From Thermobifida alba (lineage in GTDB: Bacteria > Actinomycetota > Actinomycetes > Streptosporangiales > Streptosporangiaceae): a DNA stretch of 64,000 nt. A program made the translations under genes and the position numbers. The stretch lies in assembly GCF_023208015.1 (NCBI RefSeq), contig NZ_CP051627.1, forward strand, positions 2,356,001 through 2,420,000. Direction: 5' to 3'. Of the stretch, positions 11,726-20,204 are shown piece by piece; position 1 is the first letter of the stretch, and every line of letters begins with the position of its first letter. A model generated the notes under the pieces. It was given only the letters and a program-made list of their open reading frames with translations. It was not told where the DNA came from and did not search any database.

Positions 11726-12667
11726 CTACCAGCCGCGTCCCGCGTAGCGCTGGGAGGCGTCGAGTTCGTCGAGGTTGATGCCGACCATGGCCTCGCCCAG
11801 GCCGCGGGAGACCCGGGCGATGACGGCGGGGTCGTCGTAGGCGGTGGTGGCCTCGACGATGGCCTTGGCGCGCTTGGCCGGGTCGCCGGACTTGAAGATG
11901 CCCGAGCCGACGAAGACGCTCTCGGCGCCCAGCTGGCGCATGAGCGCGGCGTCGGCGGGGGTGGCGACGCCTCCGGCGGAGAACAGCGGGACGGGCAGCC
12001 TGCCCTCGCGCGCGACCTCCCGGACGATCTCGTAGGGGGCGCGCAGCTCCTTGGCGGCGGCGAACAGCTCGGCGTCGTCGAGCTGGGTGAGCCGCCGCAT
12101 CTCGGCGCGGATCTGCCGCATGTGGCGGACGGCCTCGACGACGTTGCCGGTGCCGGCCTCGCCCTTGGAGCGGATCATGGCCGCGCCCTCGGCGATGCGG
12201 CGCAGCGCCTCGCCCAGGTTGGTGGCGCCGCACACGAACGGCACGGTGAAGTCCCACTTGTTGATGTGGTTGGCCTCGTCGGCGGGGGTGAGCACCTCGG
12301 ACTCGTCGATGAAGTCCACGTCCAGCGCCTGGAGGACCTGCGCCTCGACGAAGTGGCCGATGCGGACCTTGGCCATGACGGGGATCTCCACGGCGTTCTG
12401 GATGCCCTCGATCATGTCCGGGTCGGACATGCGGGCCACGCCGCCGTCGCGGCGGATGTCGGCGGGGACCCGCTCCAGGGCCATGACCGCGACCGCGCCG
12501 GCGTCCTCGGCGATCCTGGCCTGCTCCGGCGTGACCACGTCCATGATCACACCGCCCTTGAGCTGCTCGGCCAATCCGCGCTTGACGCGGACGGTGCCGA
12601 CCGTGCTTTCGGTTGTGTTCTCGGCGGTGTTGGTCACGGCTTCGGACTCCAGGTTCTCGGTGGACAC
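11726..12667 (-). CDS. pdxS: Pyridoxal 5'-phosphate synthase, synthase subunit
   Basis: TIM-barrel enzyme that makes PLP from ribose 5-phosphate, glyceraldehyde 3-phosphate and ammonia. At 313 residues it has a non-conserved acidic and threonine-rich N-terminal tail of about 25 residues before [18 protein letters not shown]. The active-site lysine motifs [10 protein letters not shown] and [11 protein letters not shown] are present, as is the C-terminal phosphate-binding GLGEAMVGI. Start GTG at 12667. It pairs with pdxT downstream. Confidence 0.96.
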   Translation of the reverse strand: MSTENLESEAVTNTAENTTESTVGTVRVKRGLAEQLKGGVIMDVVTPEQARIAEDAGAVAVMALERVPADIRRDGGVARMSDPDMIEGIQNAVEIPVMAKVRIGHFVEAQVLQALDVDFIDESEVLTPADEANHINKWDFTVPFVCGATNLGEALRRIAEGAAMIRSKGEAGTGNVVEAVRHMRQIRAEMRRLTQLDDAELFAAAKELRAPYEIVREVAREGRLPVPLFSAGGVATPADAALMRQLGAESVFVGSGIFKSGDPAKRAKAIVEATTAYDDPAVIARVSRGLGEAMVGINLDELDASQRYAGRGW

Positions 12668-12762
12668 GGCTATCGCCTCGATGCGAGGAGGATCTTATTG
12701 GGTGGGATGGGCGCGGTGTACGGCGGCCTCCCCTCTCCACCCCTTCATGGTAGATCCGGTTT

Positions 12763-12780
12763 TGTCCGCTTTTACGGACA
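12763..12780. promoter_or_regulatory. Inverted repeat upstream of pdxS
   Basis: The sequence tgtccg-cttttac-type spacer-cggaca forms a 6-bp inverted repeat about 95 nt upstream of the pdxS start, in a locally AT-richer patch. It could be an operator (PdxR-type regulators control pdxST in several actinobacteria) or part of the promoter. This is inference from position only. Confidence 0.3.
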
Positions 12781-12843
12781 TTCCGGAGTCAGGGGAGGCG
12801 GTTGTACGCCACAGTGGCGACCCGTTGGCACAACACCGCGCCG

Positions 12844-13407
12844 TCACCGCTCATTCCCGCCTCCCCCGGGCAGGTCGGGCCAGTGCTGGTCGAGCGGTGC
12901 GGGCGGCTCGTCGTCCATCTCGAAGTAGGCGGGCAGCCGCGCGTGTCCGGCCAGGTGCAGCGCGCCCACCAGGCGGGAGGAGCGGGCGGTGTGGATGGCG
13001 GTGACGGTGTCGTTGTGGAAGCGGCGGGCGATGTGGACGTGCCGGGCGGCGGCGTACGTCTCGGCGAGCAGGTCGCCGCCGTCCGCCACGGCGCCGGTCT
13101 CGGCGAGGACCGCGCGCAGGACCCGGGAGAGGTTGCTCTCCGCCACCTCGCGGTCGGCGCGCTCCCCGGCGCGCCGGGCCCGGGCCGCGGCGTCGGAGAG
13201 CAGCACGCTGGCGGCCGGCCCCAGCACCCCGGAGGCGGCCACTTCGCCCACCACCGCGCCGCGGCGGGCCAGCGCCGCGTCGAGCGCGGCCTGCGCGGTC
13301 TCCAACCGGGTGTGCAGGCGGTCCAGCCGACTGGCCCGCCAGGACAGGTAGAAGGAGACCGACAGCAGTACCAGCAGGGTGCAGACGACGGCGAGCGCCT
13401 CGGTCAC
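12844..13407 (-). CDS. Membrane-anchored protein of the PI-mannoside cluster
   Basis: 187 residues. One N-terminal membrane span (LAVVCTLLVLLSVSFYLSW, about residues 5-23) leads into an alanine/arginine-rich helical, probably coiled-coil region and a C-terminal conserved part (ARRFHNDTVTAIHTARSSRLVGALHLAGHARLPAYFEMDD). No enzymatic motif is recognised. Homologues commonly follow pimA in actinobacteria. Its start overlaps the pimA stop by 4 bp, so it is the last gene of that operon. Confidence 0.8.
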   Translation of the reverse strand: MTEALAVVCTLLVLLSVSFYLSWRASRLDRLHTRLETAQAALDAALARRGAVVGEVAASGVLGPAASVLLSDAAARARRAGERADREVAESNLSRVLRAVLAETGAVADGGDLLAETYAAARHVHIARRFHNDTVTAIHTARSSRLVGALHLAGHARLPAYFEMDDEPPAPLDQHWPDLPGGGGNER

Positions 13408-14543
13408 CGGTCGCTCCCCGTCCCCACCAGTCCGCCGGCCCCGACGGGCAGCACCGTCTCGTACACGCGCACCACGTCGGCGGCGACCGCGGGCCAGTCG
13501 TAGGCGCGGACCGCCCGGAGCGCCGCCCGGGACAGTTCCGCCCGCCGCGCCGGATCGTCCAGCAGCGCGGCGGCCCGTCCGGCGAGCGAGCGGGCCCGGC
13601 CGACAGCGAAGAGCTCCCCGGCCGCGCCGCCGCGCAGCACGTGCCGGAACGCGGGGATGTCGCTGGCCAGGACGGTCGCGCCCGCGGACATGGCCTCGGT
13701 CAGGACGATCCCGAAGCTCTCACCGCCCAGGTTGGGGGCGCAGAAGACGTCGACGGAGCGGTAGACGCGTGCCTTGTCGGTGTCGCTGACCCGTCCCAGG
13801 ACGGTCACCCGGTCCCGCAGGTCCGGGTCGACGCGGGCGCGCACCTCCGCGGCGTCGCCGGGACCGGCGAGCAGCAGCCGCAGGCCCCGGCGGCGGCGTC
13901 CCAGGTCGTTGAAGGCCTCCAGGAGCACGGCCAGGCCCTTGCGGGGCTCGTCCATGCGGCCGAGGAAGCCGATCGCCCCGCCCTCTCCGGGCCATCCGGG
14001 CAGCGGCTCGGCGTCGGCGTAGCGGCGCGTCCACACCCCGTTGGGGATGAGCACGGCGTCTCCGCCGAGGTGCTCGACCAGGGTCTTGCGGGCGGCCTCG
14101 GAGACGGCGATGCTGCCGTTGACCTTCTCCAGCGCGGTCTGCAGCATGCCGGCGGAGGCGGCCATGGCCCGGGAGCGGGGGTTGCTGGTGTGGAAGGTCG
14201 CCACGATGGGGCCGTCCGCCACCCAGCAGGCCAGCAGGGACAGGCTGGGCGCGGCGGGTTCGTGCACGTGCAGCACGTCGAAGGCGCCGTCGCGGACCCA
14301 GCGGCGGACGCGGTTGGCGGTGCGCAGCCCGAAGGCGAGGCGGGCCACCGAGCCGTTGTAGGGCACCGGGACGGCGCGGCCCGCGGAGACGATGTGGGCG
14401 GGCAGTTCGGTGTCGGCGTCGCAGGGGGTCAGCACCGACACCTCGTGGCCCAGTTCCATGAGCGCCTCGGCGAGGTCGCCGACGTGCTGCTGGACCCCGC
14501 CGGGGACGTCCCAGGAGTAGGGGCAGACCAGACCGACCCTCAT
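13404..14543 (-). CDS. pimA: GDP-mannose-dependent PI alpha-mannosyltransferase (PimA type)
   Basis: GT4-family glycosyltransferase of 379 residues that adds the first mannose to phosphatidylinositol on the cytoplasmic membrane face. Visible motifs are the N-terminal GGVQQHVGDLAEAL, the acceptor-side GFLGRMDEPRKGL, and the GT4 nucleotide-sugar motif ESFGIVLTE with its E-x7-E pattern. ATG at 14543 overlaps the stop of the acyltransferase gene by 4 bp. The order phosphatidyltransferase, acyltransferase, mannosyltransferase is the standard PIM operon. Confidence 0.92.
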   Translation of the reverse strand: MRVGLVCPYSWDVPGGVQQHVGDLAEALMELGHEVSVLTPCDADTELPAHIVSAGRAVPVPYNGSVARLAFGLRTANRVRRWVRDGAFDVLHVHEPAAPSLSLLACWVADGPIVATFHTSNPRSRAMAASAGMLQTALEKVNGSIAVSEAARKTLVEHLGGDAVLIPNGVWTRRYADAEPLPGWPGEGGAIGFLGRMDEPRKGLAVLLEAFNDLGRRRRGLRLLLAGPGDAAEVRARVDPDLRDRVTVLGRVSDTDKARVYRSVDVFCAPNLGGESFGIVLTEAMSAGATVLASDIPAFRHVLRGGAAGELFAVGRARSLAGRAAALLDDPARRAELSRAALRAVRAYDWPAVAADVVRVYETVLPVGAGGLVGTGSDR

Positions 14544-15463
14544 CGGCTCGCCCCTCCTGCCGGTCCGGCGAGGTCGGCGGTGAACACGGGTTGCATCATG
14601 TGCCAGTCCTCGGGGTGTGCGGCGATCTCCTGTTCGAAGACGCACGCCAGCTCCTGGGTCATCGCGCGGATGCGGGCGGCGCGGTCTCCCTGGGAGGGCG
14701 GTGCGATCTCCTCGTGTACCCGAATGCCCCAGTGCGGTCCGTCGAACCACAGCGACACGGGCATCAGCGCCGCGCCCGTGGCCAGCGCCAGTGCGGCGGG
14801 GCCCGCGGGCATCCGTGCGCGCTCTCCGAAGAGGGTGACCTCGACCCCCTGGGCGGTGAGGTCGCGGTCGGCCAGCAGGCACACCAGGCCGCCCGCGCGG
14901 AGCCGGCGGGCGAGGGTGCCGACCGTGTGGCCGGCGCCCCCGCTGAGGGGGAGGACCTCCATGCCCAGCTGCTCGCGGACCGCGGTGAAGCGCCGGAACA
15001 GGCTTTCGGGGCGCAGCCGTTCGGCGACCGTGGTCAGCGGGGTGCCGCGCAGGGCGATCCAGGCGCCCGCGTGGTCCCAGTTGCCCATGTGCGGCAGGGC
15101 GGCGACGACGCCGCGGCCCGCCTCCAGGTGGGCCTCAAGGGCCTCGATCCCGCTGCTGCGGGTGCGGTCGAGGAGTTCGTCGCGGTCCATCGAGGGCAGC
15201 CGGAACAGCTCGTACCAGTAGCGCAGGTAGGAGCGCATGCTGGCCCTGGACAGGGCGCGCAGTTCGGCCGGGGTGGCGTCGGGGCCCAACAGGCGGCGCA
15301 GGTTCGCCTCCAGTTGGCGGACCCCGCCCAGGCGCCGCCGCCACGCGTGGTCGGCGATCCTGGTGAAGGCCCACTGCCCGGTCCGTTCGGGCAGGTGCCG
15401 GACGAGGGTCCAGCCCAGTGAGTAGGCCGCGGCGACGGCGCGGTCCGTGGTGCCTGGACGCAT
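14540..15463 (-). CDS. Phosphatidylinositol mannoside acyltransferase (PatA type)
   Basis: Lysophospholipid/LpxL-like acyltransferase of 307 residues that acylates the mannose of PIM at the membrane. The catalytic H-x4-D box is seen in LPHMGNWDHAG (about residue 128). An AGPAALALATGAALMPVS segment near residue 220 is typical of the fold. ATG at 15463 lies 2 bp after the stop of the upstream phosphatidyltransferase gene; the 3' end overlaps pimA by 4 bp. It corresponds to mycobacterial Rv2611c by position and motif. Confidence 0.9.
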   Translation of the reverse strand: MRPGTTDRAVAAAYSLGWTLVRHLPERTGQWAFTRIADHAWRRRLGGVRQLEANLRRLLGPDATPAELRALSRASMRSYLRYWYELFRLPSMDRDELLDRTRSSGIEALEAHLEAGRGVVAALPHMGNWDHAGAWIALRGTPLTTVAERLRPESLFRRFTAVREQLGMEVLPLSGGAGHTVGTLARRLRAGGLVCLLADRDLTAQGVEVTLFGERARMPAGPAALALATGAALMPVSLWFDGPHWGIRVHEEIAPPSQGDRAARIRAMTQELACVFEQEIAAHPEDWHMMQPVFTADLAGPAGGASR

Positions 15464-15465
15464 GG

Positions 15466-16107
15466 TCAGGGAGTCTCGGTCTCTGCTTTCTCGGTGGTCC
15501 TGTTCTCGGGGCCGGTCAGCCGGATGCGGGTCTCCACCAGGCGCTGCACGATGGTGACGGCGCTGAGGAAGGACAGCAGCCACAGTCCGGCGGCCAGGAC
15601 GTAGGGGACCCCCAGCCCGTGCAGGCCGGTGGCGGTCAGGACGAGGATGAGGCGTTCGGTCCGCTCGGCGATGCCGACGTCGCAGTTGGCGCCCAGGGAC
15701 TCGGCGCGCGCCTTGATGTAGGACACCCCGAAGCCGCTGATCATGCAGAACAGCGCCAGCCAGGCGAGGACCTCGTCGCGTCCGCCGCCCATAAGCCATA
15801 CCAGCAGGCCCGCGAAGACGGCCGCGTCGGAGAGCCGGTCCAGGGTGGAGTCGAGGAACGCCCCCCAGGGGCTGGTCTCCCCGGAGGCGCGGGCGACCGC
15901 GCCGTCGAGCATGTCGAACAGCGCGAAGAAGGCGATGACGACGGTGCCGATGTAGAGCTCCCCCAGGGGGTAGAACACCAGCGAGCTGATGACGACGCCG
16001 GCGGTCCCCACGAGCGTGACCGTGTTCGGGGTGACGCCGATGCGCACGAGGCCGCGGCCGATGGGGGTGAGCAGTCGGGCGGTGGCGGGACGCAGGATTC
16101 TCAGCAT
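15466..16107 (-). CDS. pgsA: CDP-alcohol phosphatidyltransferase (PI phosphate synthase type)
   Basis: Integral membrane enzyme of 213 residues with five to six predicted spans. The CDP-OH-P signature D-G-x2-A-R-x8-G-x3-D-x3-D is intact: D65, D68-G69, R73, G82, D86 and D90. In this operon the acceptor is expected to be inositol 3-phosphate (phosphatidylinositol phosphate synthase); a phosphatidylglycerol phosphate synthase role is less likely because PIM genes follow directly. Confidence 0.9.
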   Translation of the reverse strand: MLRILRPATARLLTPIGRGLVRIGVTPNTVTLVGTAGVVISSLVFYPLGELYIGTVVIAFFALFDMLDGAVARASGETSPWGAFLDSTLDRLSDAAVFAGLLVWLMGGGRDEVLAWLALFCMISGFGVSYIKARAESLGANCDVGIAERTERLILVLTATGLHGLGVPYVLAAGLWLLSFLSAVTIVQRLVETRIRLTGPENRTTEKAETETP

Positions 16108-16168
16108 GGTCTCTTCATCGTCGTGGGGTTCGGCTCGGTCTCGGAACTGCAGCGCCTGGCCGCGGGGC

Positions 16169-16543
16169 TCACGTCCCGGTCGTCCAGCCTGCCGGGGCTC
16201 CCGGGAGCCTGCCGCGGTTGCGGGCGATCCAGCGGTAGACGGCCCCGGCGGCGTCGCGCAGGAGCGGGCGGCGCAGCAGTGAGCCGAGCGGCCACCAGTA
16301 CGGGTGGGCGCTGTTGAGCAGGAGCACCGCGGCGGCGTCCACCCCGCCCCAGACGCGGCGCCCGTCGGGGTGCAGCAGCAGCACCTCCTCGCGGGCGCGG
16401 CGGCGCAGCGGCCCGTCGAGCCCGAGGTCCTGCCAGGCCGCGGTGCGCACTCCGCTGCCGTCGATGACGCGGCGTTCGGCCACGCGCACCCAGGAGACGC
16501 AGAAGCCGCAGTCCCCGTCGTAGGCGAGCACCGGGGCGGTCAT
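16169..16543 (-). CDS. DCC-family thiol-disulfide oxidoreductase-like protein (DUF393)
   Basis: 124 residues with the diagnostic N-terminal DGDCGFC, a thioredoxin-like CxxC-type centre, followed by WQDLGLDGPL and LLHPDGRRVWGGVDA, all typical of DUF393. Biochemical function is not established for the family. Its ATG overlaps the stop of the HIT gene by 4 bp, and it sits 61 bp upstream of the phosphatidyltransferase gene, so it probably belongs to the PIM operon transcript. Confidence 0.85.
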   Translation of the reverse strand: MTAPVLAYDGDCGFCVSWVRVAERRVIDGSGVRTAAWQDLGLDGPLRRRAREEVLLLHPDGRRVWGGVDAAAVLLLNSAHPYWWPLGSLLRRPLLRDAAGAVYRWIARNRGRLPGAPAGWTTGT

Positions 16544-17103
16544 GGCCTCGGCCAGTGGGCGACGAGCTGTTCCCGGGTCTGGTCGAGCAGCTGGGGCAGC
16601 ACCTTGGTCTGTCCCACCACCGGCATGAAGTTGGTGTCGCCGCCCCACCGGGGGACGACGTGCTGGTGCAGGTGGGCGGCGATGCCCGCGCCCGCGGCGA
16701 CGCCCAGGTTCATGCCGACGTTGAAGCCGTGGGCGCCGTAGGCGGAGCGCAGTGCGGTGATGCCGGCCTGGGTCAGCGCGGCGATCTCGGCGGTCTCGTC
16801 CTCGTCGAGCTCGGTGTAGTCGGCGACGTGCCGGTAGGGGCAGACCATGAGGTGTCCGCTGTTGTAGGGGTAGAGGTTGAGCAGCGCGAAGGCGGTCTTG
16901 CCGCGGGCCAGTACGAGTCCCTCCGCGTCCGGCAGTTCCGGGGCCCGGCAGAACGGGCAGCCGTCGCCCGGTCCCGTCCCGCTGGGTTTGTTCTCCCCCT
17001 TGATGTAGGCCATGCGGTGCGGGGTCCACAACCGCTGGAGTCCGTCGGGACCGCGCGTCTGCCGGCCCTCGCCGTCGTCCGGGGTTTCCCGCTGCATACT
17101 CAC
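16540..17103 (-). CDS. HIT-family nucleotide hydrolase/transferase
   Basis: 187 residues with the histidine triad HLHQHVVPRW near the C terminus and a zinc-binding CPFC near residue 50, the pattern of the Ap4A phosphorylase/FHIT-like branch found just before PIM genes in actinobacteria (mycobacterial Rv2613c is reported as an Ap4A phosphorylase). The GTG at 17103 is used because AGGCGG precedes it by 4 nt; the ATG at 17097 is equally possible. Confidence 0.88.
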   Translation of the reverse strand: MSMQRETPDDGEGRQTRGPDGLQRLWTPHRMAYIKGENKPSGTGPGDGCPFCRAPELPDAEGLVLARGKTAFALLNLYPYNSGHLMVCPYRHVADYTELDEDETAEIAALTQAGITALRSAYGAHGFNVGMNLGVAAGAGIAAHLHQHVVPRWGGDTNFMPVVGQTKVLPQLLDQTREQLVAHWPRP

Positions 17104-17141
17104 CGACCCGCCTTTCTCGTCCTTGCAACGCAAGCATAGAA

Positions 17142-17174
17142 CCGGGCCGCCCCCGAGTGGTCGGGGCGGCCCGG
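17142..17174 (-). terminator. Terminator hairpin after terC
   Basis: A 14-bp GC-rich stem (ccgggccgc.. / ..gcggcccgg) with one bulged C and a short loop, 18 bp after the terC stop and before the HIT gene. Confidence 0.6.
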
Positions 17175-17192
17175 CACGGCCGGTCTCGGGAG

Positions 17193-17975
17193 TCAGGCGA
17201 CTCCGGGGGCCTCGTCCTCGGCGTAGCGGCTGTGCAGCCGGACCGGTGCGGCGGCCGCCTCGCGCTTCTTCCTGCGGCGCCGGGAGGCCAGGAGGTTGAG
17301 GGCCTCGACGAAGACCGAGAAGCCCATGGCGGCGTAGATGAAGCCCTTCTCGATGTGGAAGGAGAAGCCCTCGGCGACCAGGCTCATGCCGATGAGCAGC
17401 AGGAACGCCAGGGCGAGCATTTTGACGCTGGGATGCCTGTTGACGAACTCCGCCAGCGGGTTGGCCAGGAAGAGCATGACGACGACGGCGATGACGACGG
17501 CGGCGACCATCACCCAGATACCGAGGCCGGCGGGGTTGATCATGCCCACCGCGGTGATGACGGAGTCGAGCGAGAAGACGATGTCGAGGACGACGATCTG
17601 GGCCACCACGGCGCCGAACACGGCGCCTCCCTTGGCGCTCTTGTGGCCGGTTTCCCCTTCGAGGCTCTCGTGGATCTCGTAGGTGCCCTTGGCCAGCAGG
17701 AAGAATCCGCCGCCGAGCAGGATGATCGACTGGCCGGAGAATTCGAGGGAGCCGATCGCGAAGAGCGGGGTGGTGAGCTGGACGATCCAGCTGATGGAGC
17801 CCAGCAGCATCAGGCGGGTGATCAGTGCCAGGGCGATCCCCGTCTTCCGGGCCTTGCTGCGCTGGTGTTCGGGGAGCTTGTTGGACAGGATCGAGATGAA
17901 GACGAGGTTGTCGATCCCGAGCACGATCTCCAACAGCGTCAGCGTCAGAAATCCGACGATGAGATCAGCGGTCAT
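17193..17975 (-). CDS. TerC-family integral membrane protein
   Basis: 260 residues with about seven membrane spans. TerC signatures are the acidic intramembrane motifs LEIVLGIDNLVFI (residues 15-27) and IVVLDIVFSLDSVITAVGM (about 130-148), with FAIGSLEFSGQSIILLGGGFFLL between them. The family is tied to metal efflux, including manganese, and to tellurium resistance. The C-terminal tail is arginine-rich and cytosolic. It appears monocistronic. I looked for a Mn-sensing leader in the 100 bp upstream and saw none. Confidence 0.9.
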   Translation of the reverse strand: MTADLIVGFLTLTLLEIVLGIDNLVFISILSNKLPEHQRSKARKTGIALALITRLMLLGSISWIVQLTTPLFAIGSLEFSGQSIILLGGGFFLLAKGTYEIHESLEGETGHKSAKGGAVFGAVVAQIVVLDIVFSLDSVITAVGMINPAGLGIWVMVAAVVIAVVVMLFLANPLAEFVNRHPSVKMLALAFLLLIGMSLVAEGFSFHIEKGFIYAAMGFSVFVEALNLLASRRRRKKREAAAAPVRLHSRYAEDEAPGVA

Positions 17976-18074
17976 GGATTCGCGCGACTCCGGGAGTGAG
18001 GACGGGTACGGGGCACGGTCAGAAAACGGAAGGACTCTAGGGGAGAGAAAATAAGCTTCGTATAAAACTGACGG

Positions 18075-19799
18075 TCAGGAATCGTGCTCCACCCCCAGCA
18101 GGGCGCGCAGGTGACGCGGCGGCGGGGTGCCGTGCGCGAGCAGCGCGTCGTGCCGGCTCCGCCGGTCGGTGTGCGGACGCCGCGCCGCCAGGTCCCGGAG
18201 AATGTCGCTGACCTCCCGGTATCCGACATAGTAGGTGGCCAGTTGGGCGCTGGTGAGCTGGACGCGCCGCCACTTGCCCGCGGCCTCGCCCTCCTCCTGG
18301 TGGCCGCGTCCGGTGAGCAAGGCCACAACGCCGGCCTCGTCGATGTCCCCGACGTGGAACCGCACGTCCACGATCGCGTTGAGCACGGTGCGCAGCCGCA
18401 TCTTCAGCTGGGCGAGGCGCAGGGCCAGGTCGTCGGCTCCGCCGTCGCCGGTCCAGCCCGCGCGGGCCACCGCCTCCTCGGCGTAGACGGCCCACCCCTC
18501 GATCAGGGAGCCGCTGCGCAGCACGGAGCGCACCCGGGTGGGGCCGCGGTGCGCGGCGGCGTGTGCGAGCTGCAGCGCGTGCCCGGGCACGGCCTCGTGC
18601 GCCATCAGGTTGCGCAGCGCGAAGGCGTGGTACTCGCGGTGGAAGGACGCGCGCAGCCCGCTCGGCCAGTCGTCGGGCGGCGGGGCCACGGCGACCAGGG
18701 TGGGCTCGTCGGAGGGAGGCGCGAGCGGTCCGGGCGGATCGCAGTAGGCGACGGCCACACCGCGGCGGACCTCGGGCATGGCGACGACGCGCACCTCCCG
18801 GTCGGGGACGGTGACCAGGCCGAGGTCGGCGGTGCGGGCCACCAGGTGGTCGAGAGCGCGTGCGCACAGCGGCCGCACCTCCTCGGGCGGGCACGCCGCC
18901 TCGGCGGCGAGCCGGTCCAGCGCCGCGCGGACCTGGCCCGCGCGGCGCGGCCGGCCCTCGTAGGCGGCGGCGACCTCGGCGATCTCCTCCTCGGTGGCGA
19001 TCAGGTCGCTCTCGGCACGGGTGAGCAGGGTCTGCGGGTCCAGTTCGGAGTCGAGGGTGTACCACAGCTGCGCGGCGTAGTCCCGCTCCCCCAGGCGCGG
19101 GTCGGCGGTGGCCCCGTCGAGGCGGGACTCCAGCCAGGCGGCGTGCTCGGTGAACGCGCGGTGCGCGGTGTCGCGCAGGTCGGCCAGTCCCGAGCGGTGC
19201 CCCCCGTGGGCGGCGAGCAGCCGGTCGACGTCCGCGCCCAGCATCGCGGCGGCGCTTCGGGCACGGCCGATGGCGGTCTCGACGTGCACGCGGGGCATGC
19301 CGGGGCCGTCCGCCAGCAGGGCGCGCGACTGGCGCAGCGCGTCCGGCAGGGCCGAGCAGTAGGCGGTGAGCGCACCGAGGCGTTCGGCGGGGGCGAGGGG
19401 GCCGCGGTGCAGGATCGCGTAGAGCGCGTCGCCGGGCAGCGTGTGCAGCGGGTCCCAGGTGTGCGGGCGCAGTTCGGTGGTGCGCCACAGGTCCGCACCG
19501 AGGCGGGTGCGCAGCATCTCCAGGTCGACGCGGTCGGCGACGGGCAGCAGCGTGTCGTCGATGTCGTCGAGGGCGCGCAACCCGTCGGCGAGGACGTCGG
19601 CGCGGTCCTGCCAGGCCCCGGGCGACCGGTCGGCGAGCTGTCCGGCGCGGCGGGTGTCGCCGAGGTGCAGGGCCCACTCGGGGTGGTCGGCGAGCAGCCG
19701 GTCGAGGATCTTCTCGGCGGTGGCGCGGAACCGGTCGGTCATGGCGTTGACGCCGGGGTCGGGACGCTGGGGTTCGGCTGGCGGAGTCATCGTCTCCAT
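18075..19799 (-). CDS. DUF885-family putative zinc peptidase
   Basis: 574 residues. The C-terminal half holds H-E-x5-G-H in MAHEAVPGHALQL, the metallopeptidase-like motif of DUF885, followed by SLIEGWAVYAEEAVARAG, where the Glu is the likely third ligand. No signal peptide is seen, so it is probably cytoplasmic. The substrate is unknown; some relatives are carboxypeptidase- or aminopeptidase-like. Starts at 19799, 19790 and 19742 are all possible; 19799 is preceded by GGCAGG. The frame stays open to 20174, but that extension overlaps unrelated remnant-like sequence. Confidence 0.85.
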   Translation of the reverse strand: METMTPPAEPQRPDPGVNAMTDRFRATAEKILDRLLADHPEWALHLGDTRRAGQLADRSPGAWQDRADVLADGLRALDDIDDTLLPVADRVDLEMLRTRLGADLWRTTELRPHTWDPLHTLPGDALYAILHRGPLAPAERLGALTAYCSALPDALRQSRALLADGPGMPRVHVETAIGRARSAAAMLGADVDRLLAAHGGHRSGLADLRDTAHRAFTEHAAWLESRLDGATADPRLGERDYAAQLWYTLDSELDPQTLLTRAESDLIATEEEIAEVAAAYEGRPRRAGQVRAALDRLAAEAACPPEEVRPLCARALDHLVARTADLGLVTVPDREVRVVAMPEVRRGVAVAYCDPPGPLAPPSDEPTLVAVAPPPDDWPSGLRASFHREYHAFALRNLMAHEAVPGHALQLAHAAAHRGPTRVRSVLRSGSLIEGWAVYAEEAVARAGWTGDGGADDLALRLAQLKMRLRTVLNAIVDVRFHVGDIDEAGVVALLTGRGHQEEGEAAGKWRRVQLTSAQLATYYVGYREVSDILRDLAARRPHTDRRSRHDALLAHGTPPPRHLRALLGVEHDS

Positions 19800-19842
19800 C
19801 CTGCCAGCGCCCCACCCCCGGGACCGGACATCGCGCGGAGTG

Positions 19843-19914
19843 TCAGTCCTCGGTGGGGAACGCGGCGGTGCCGAGGGTCGATGCGAAGGGCTCGGGGAGG
19901 GTGATCGTCTCCCC
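19843..19914 (-). pseudogene. Possible Uma2 (DUF820) C-terminal remnant
   Basis: In one minus-strand frame the last residues before a stop read GETITLPEPFASTLGT, close to the usual Uma2 C-terminal end (G-x-lPePf-x-l-t). Upstream of it the frame breaks. No catalytic PD-(D/E)XK core is present. Recognition rests on about 20 residues only, so this is tentative. Confidence 0.25.
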
Positions 19915-20151
19915 GGCGGACCGGCGGGCCCCCGGAGGCCGCGCACCCGGTCGCCCTTGTGGGAGGCGGGCGGGCCGCCGTGGACGCCGTTCCACGACCA
20001 CCAGGAGCGGTCGGCCCTCAGCGGGGGTCGGGGGCCACCGTCGTCACGGGGGCTCCCCGGGCACGCGGAACACGTGAGTCGGAATTCCAACCAACCGGAC
20101 GGCAGGAGCCTGACACCCGGTGAGTTGGAGAACCGAACCCGCCTCCGGGAC

Positions 20152-20192
20152 CCCGGCGGGGCCGGAGGCTGCACGCCTCCGGCCCCGCCGGG
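20152..20192 (-). terminator. thrS terminator hairpin
   Basis: A perfect 18-bp stem (cccggcggggccggaggc with its complement) and a 5-nt loop (tgcac), starting 12 bp after the thrS stop codon. Confidence 0.7.
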
Positions 20193-20204
20193 AGCCTGCT
20201 CCGG

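Larger units (their letters stand above)
19800..20204. other. 405-bp gap with a thrS terminator and a possible gene remnant
   Basis: It lies between thrS and the DUF885 gene, both minus strand. It holds the strong hairpin at 20152-20192 and a short minus-strand stretch ending at 19843 that resembles the C-terminal end of Uma2-family nucleases. The rest reads as degenerate, GC-rich sequence. Confidence 0.5.

Noticed and set aside
17976-18074. Possible Mn-sensing riboswitch upstream of terC
   Set aside because: Only about 100 bp between terC and the upstream gene and no conserved yybP-ykoY-like core seen.
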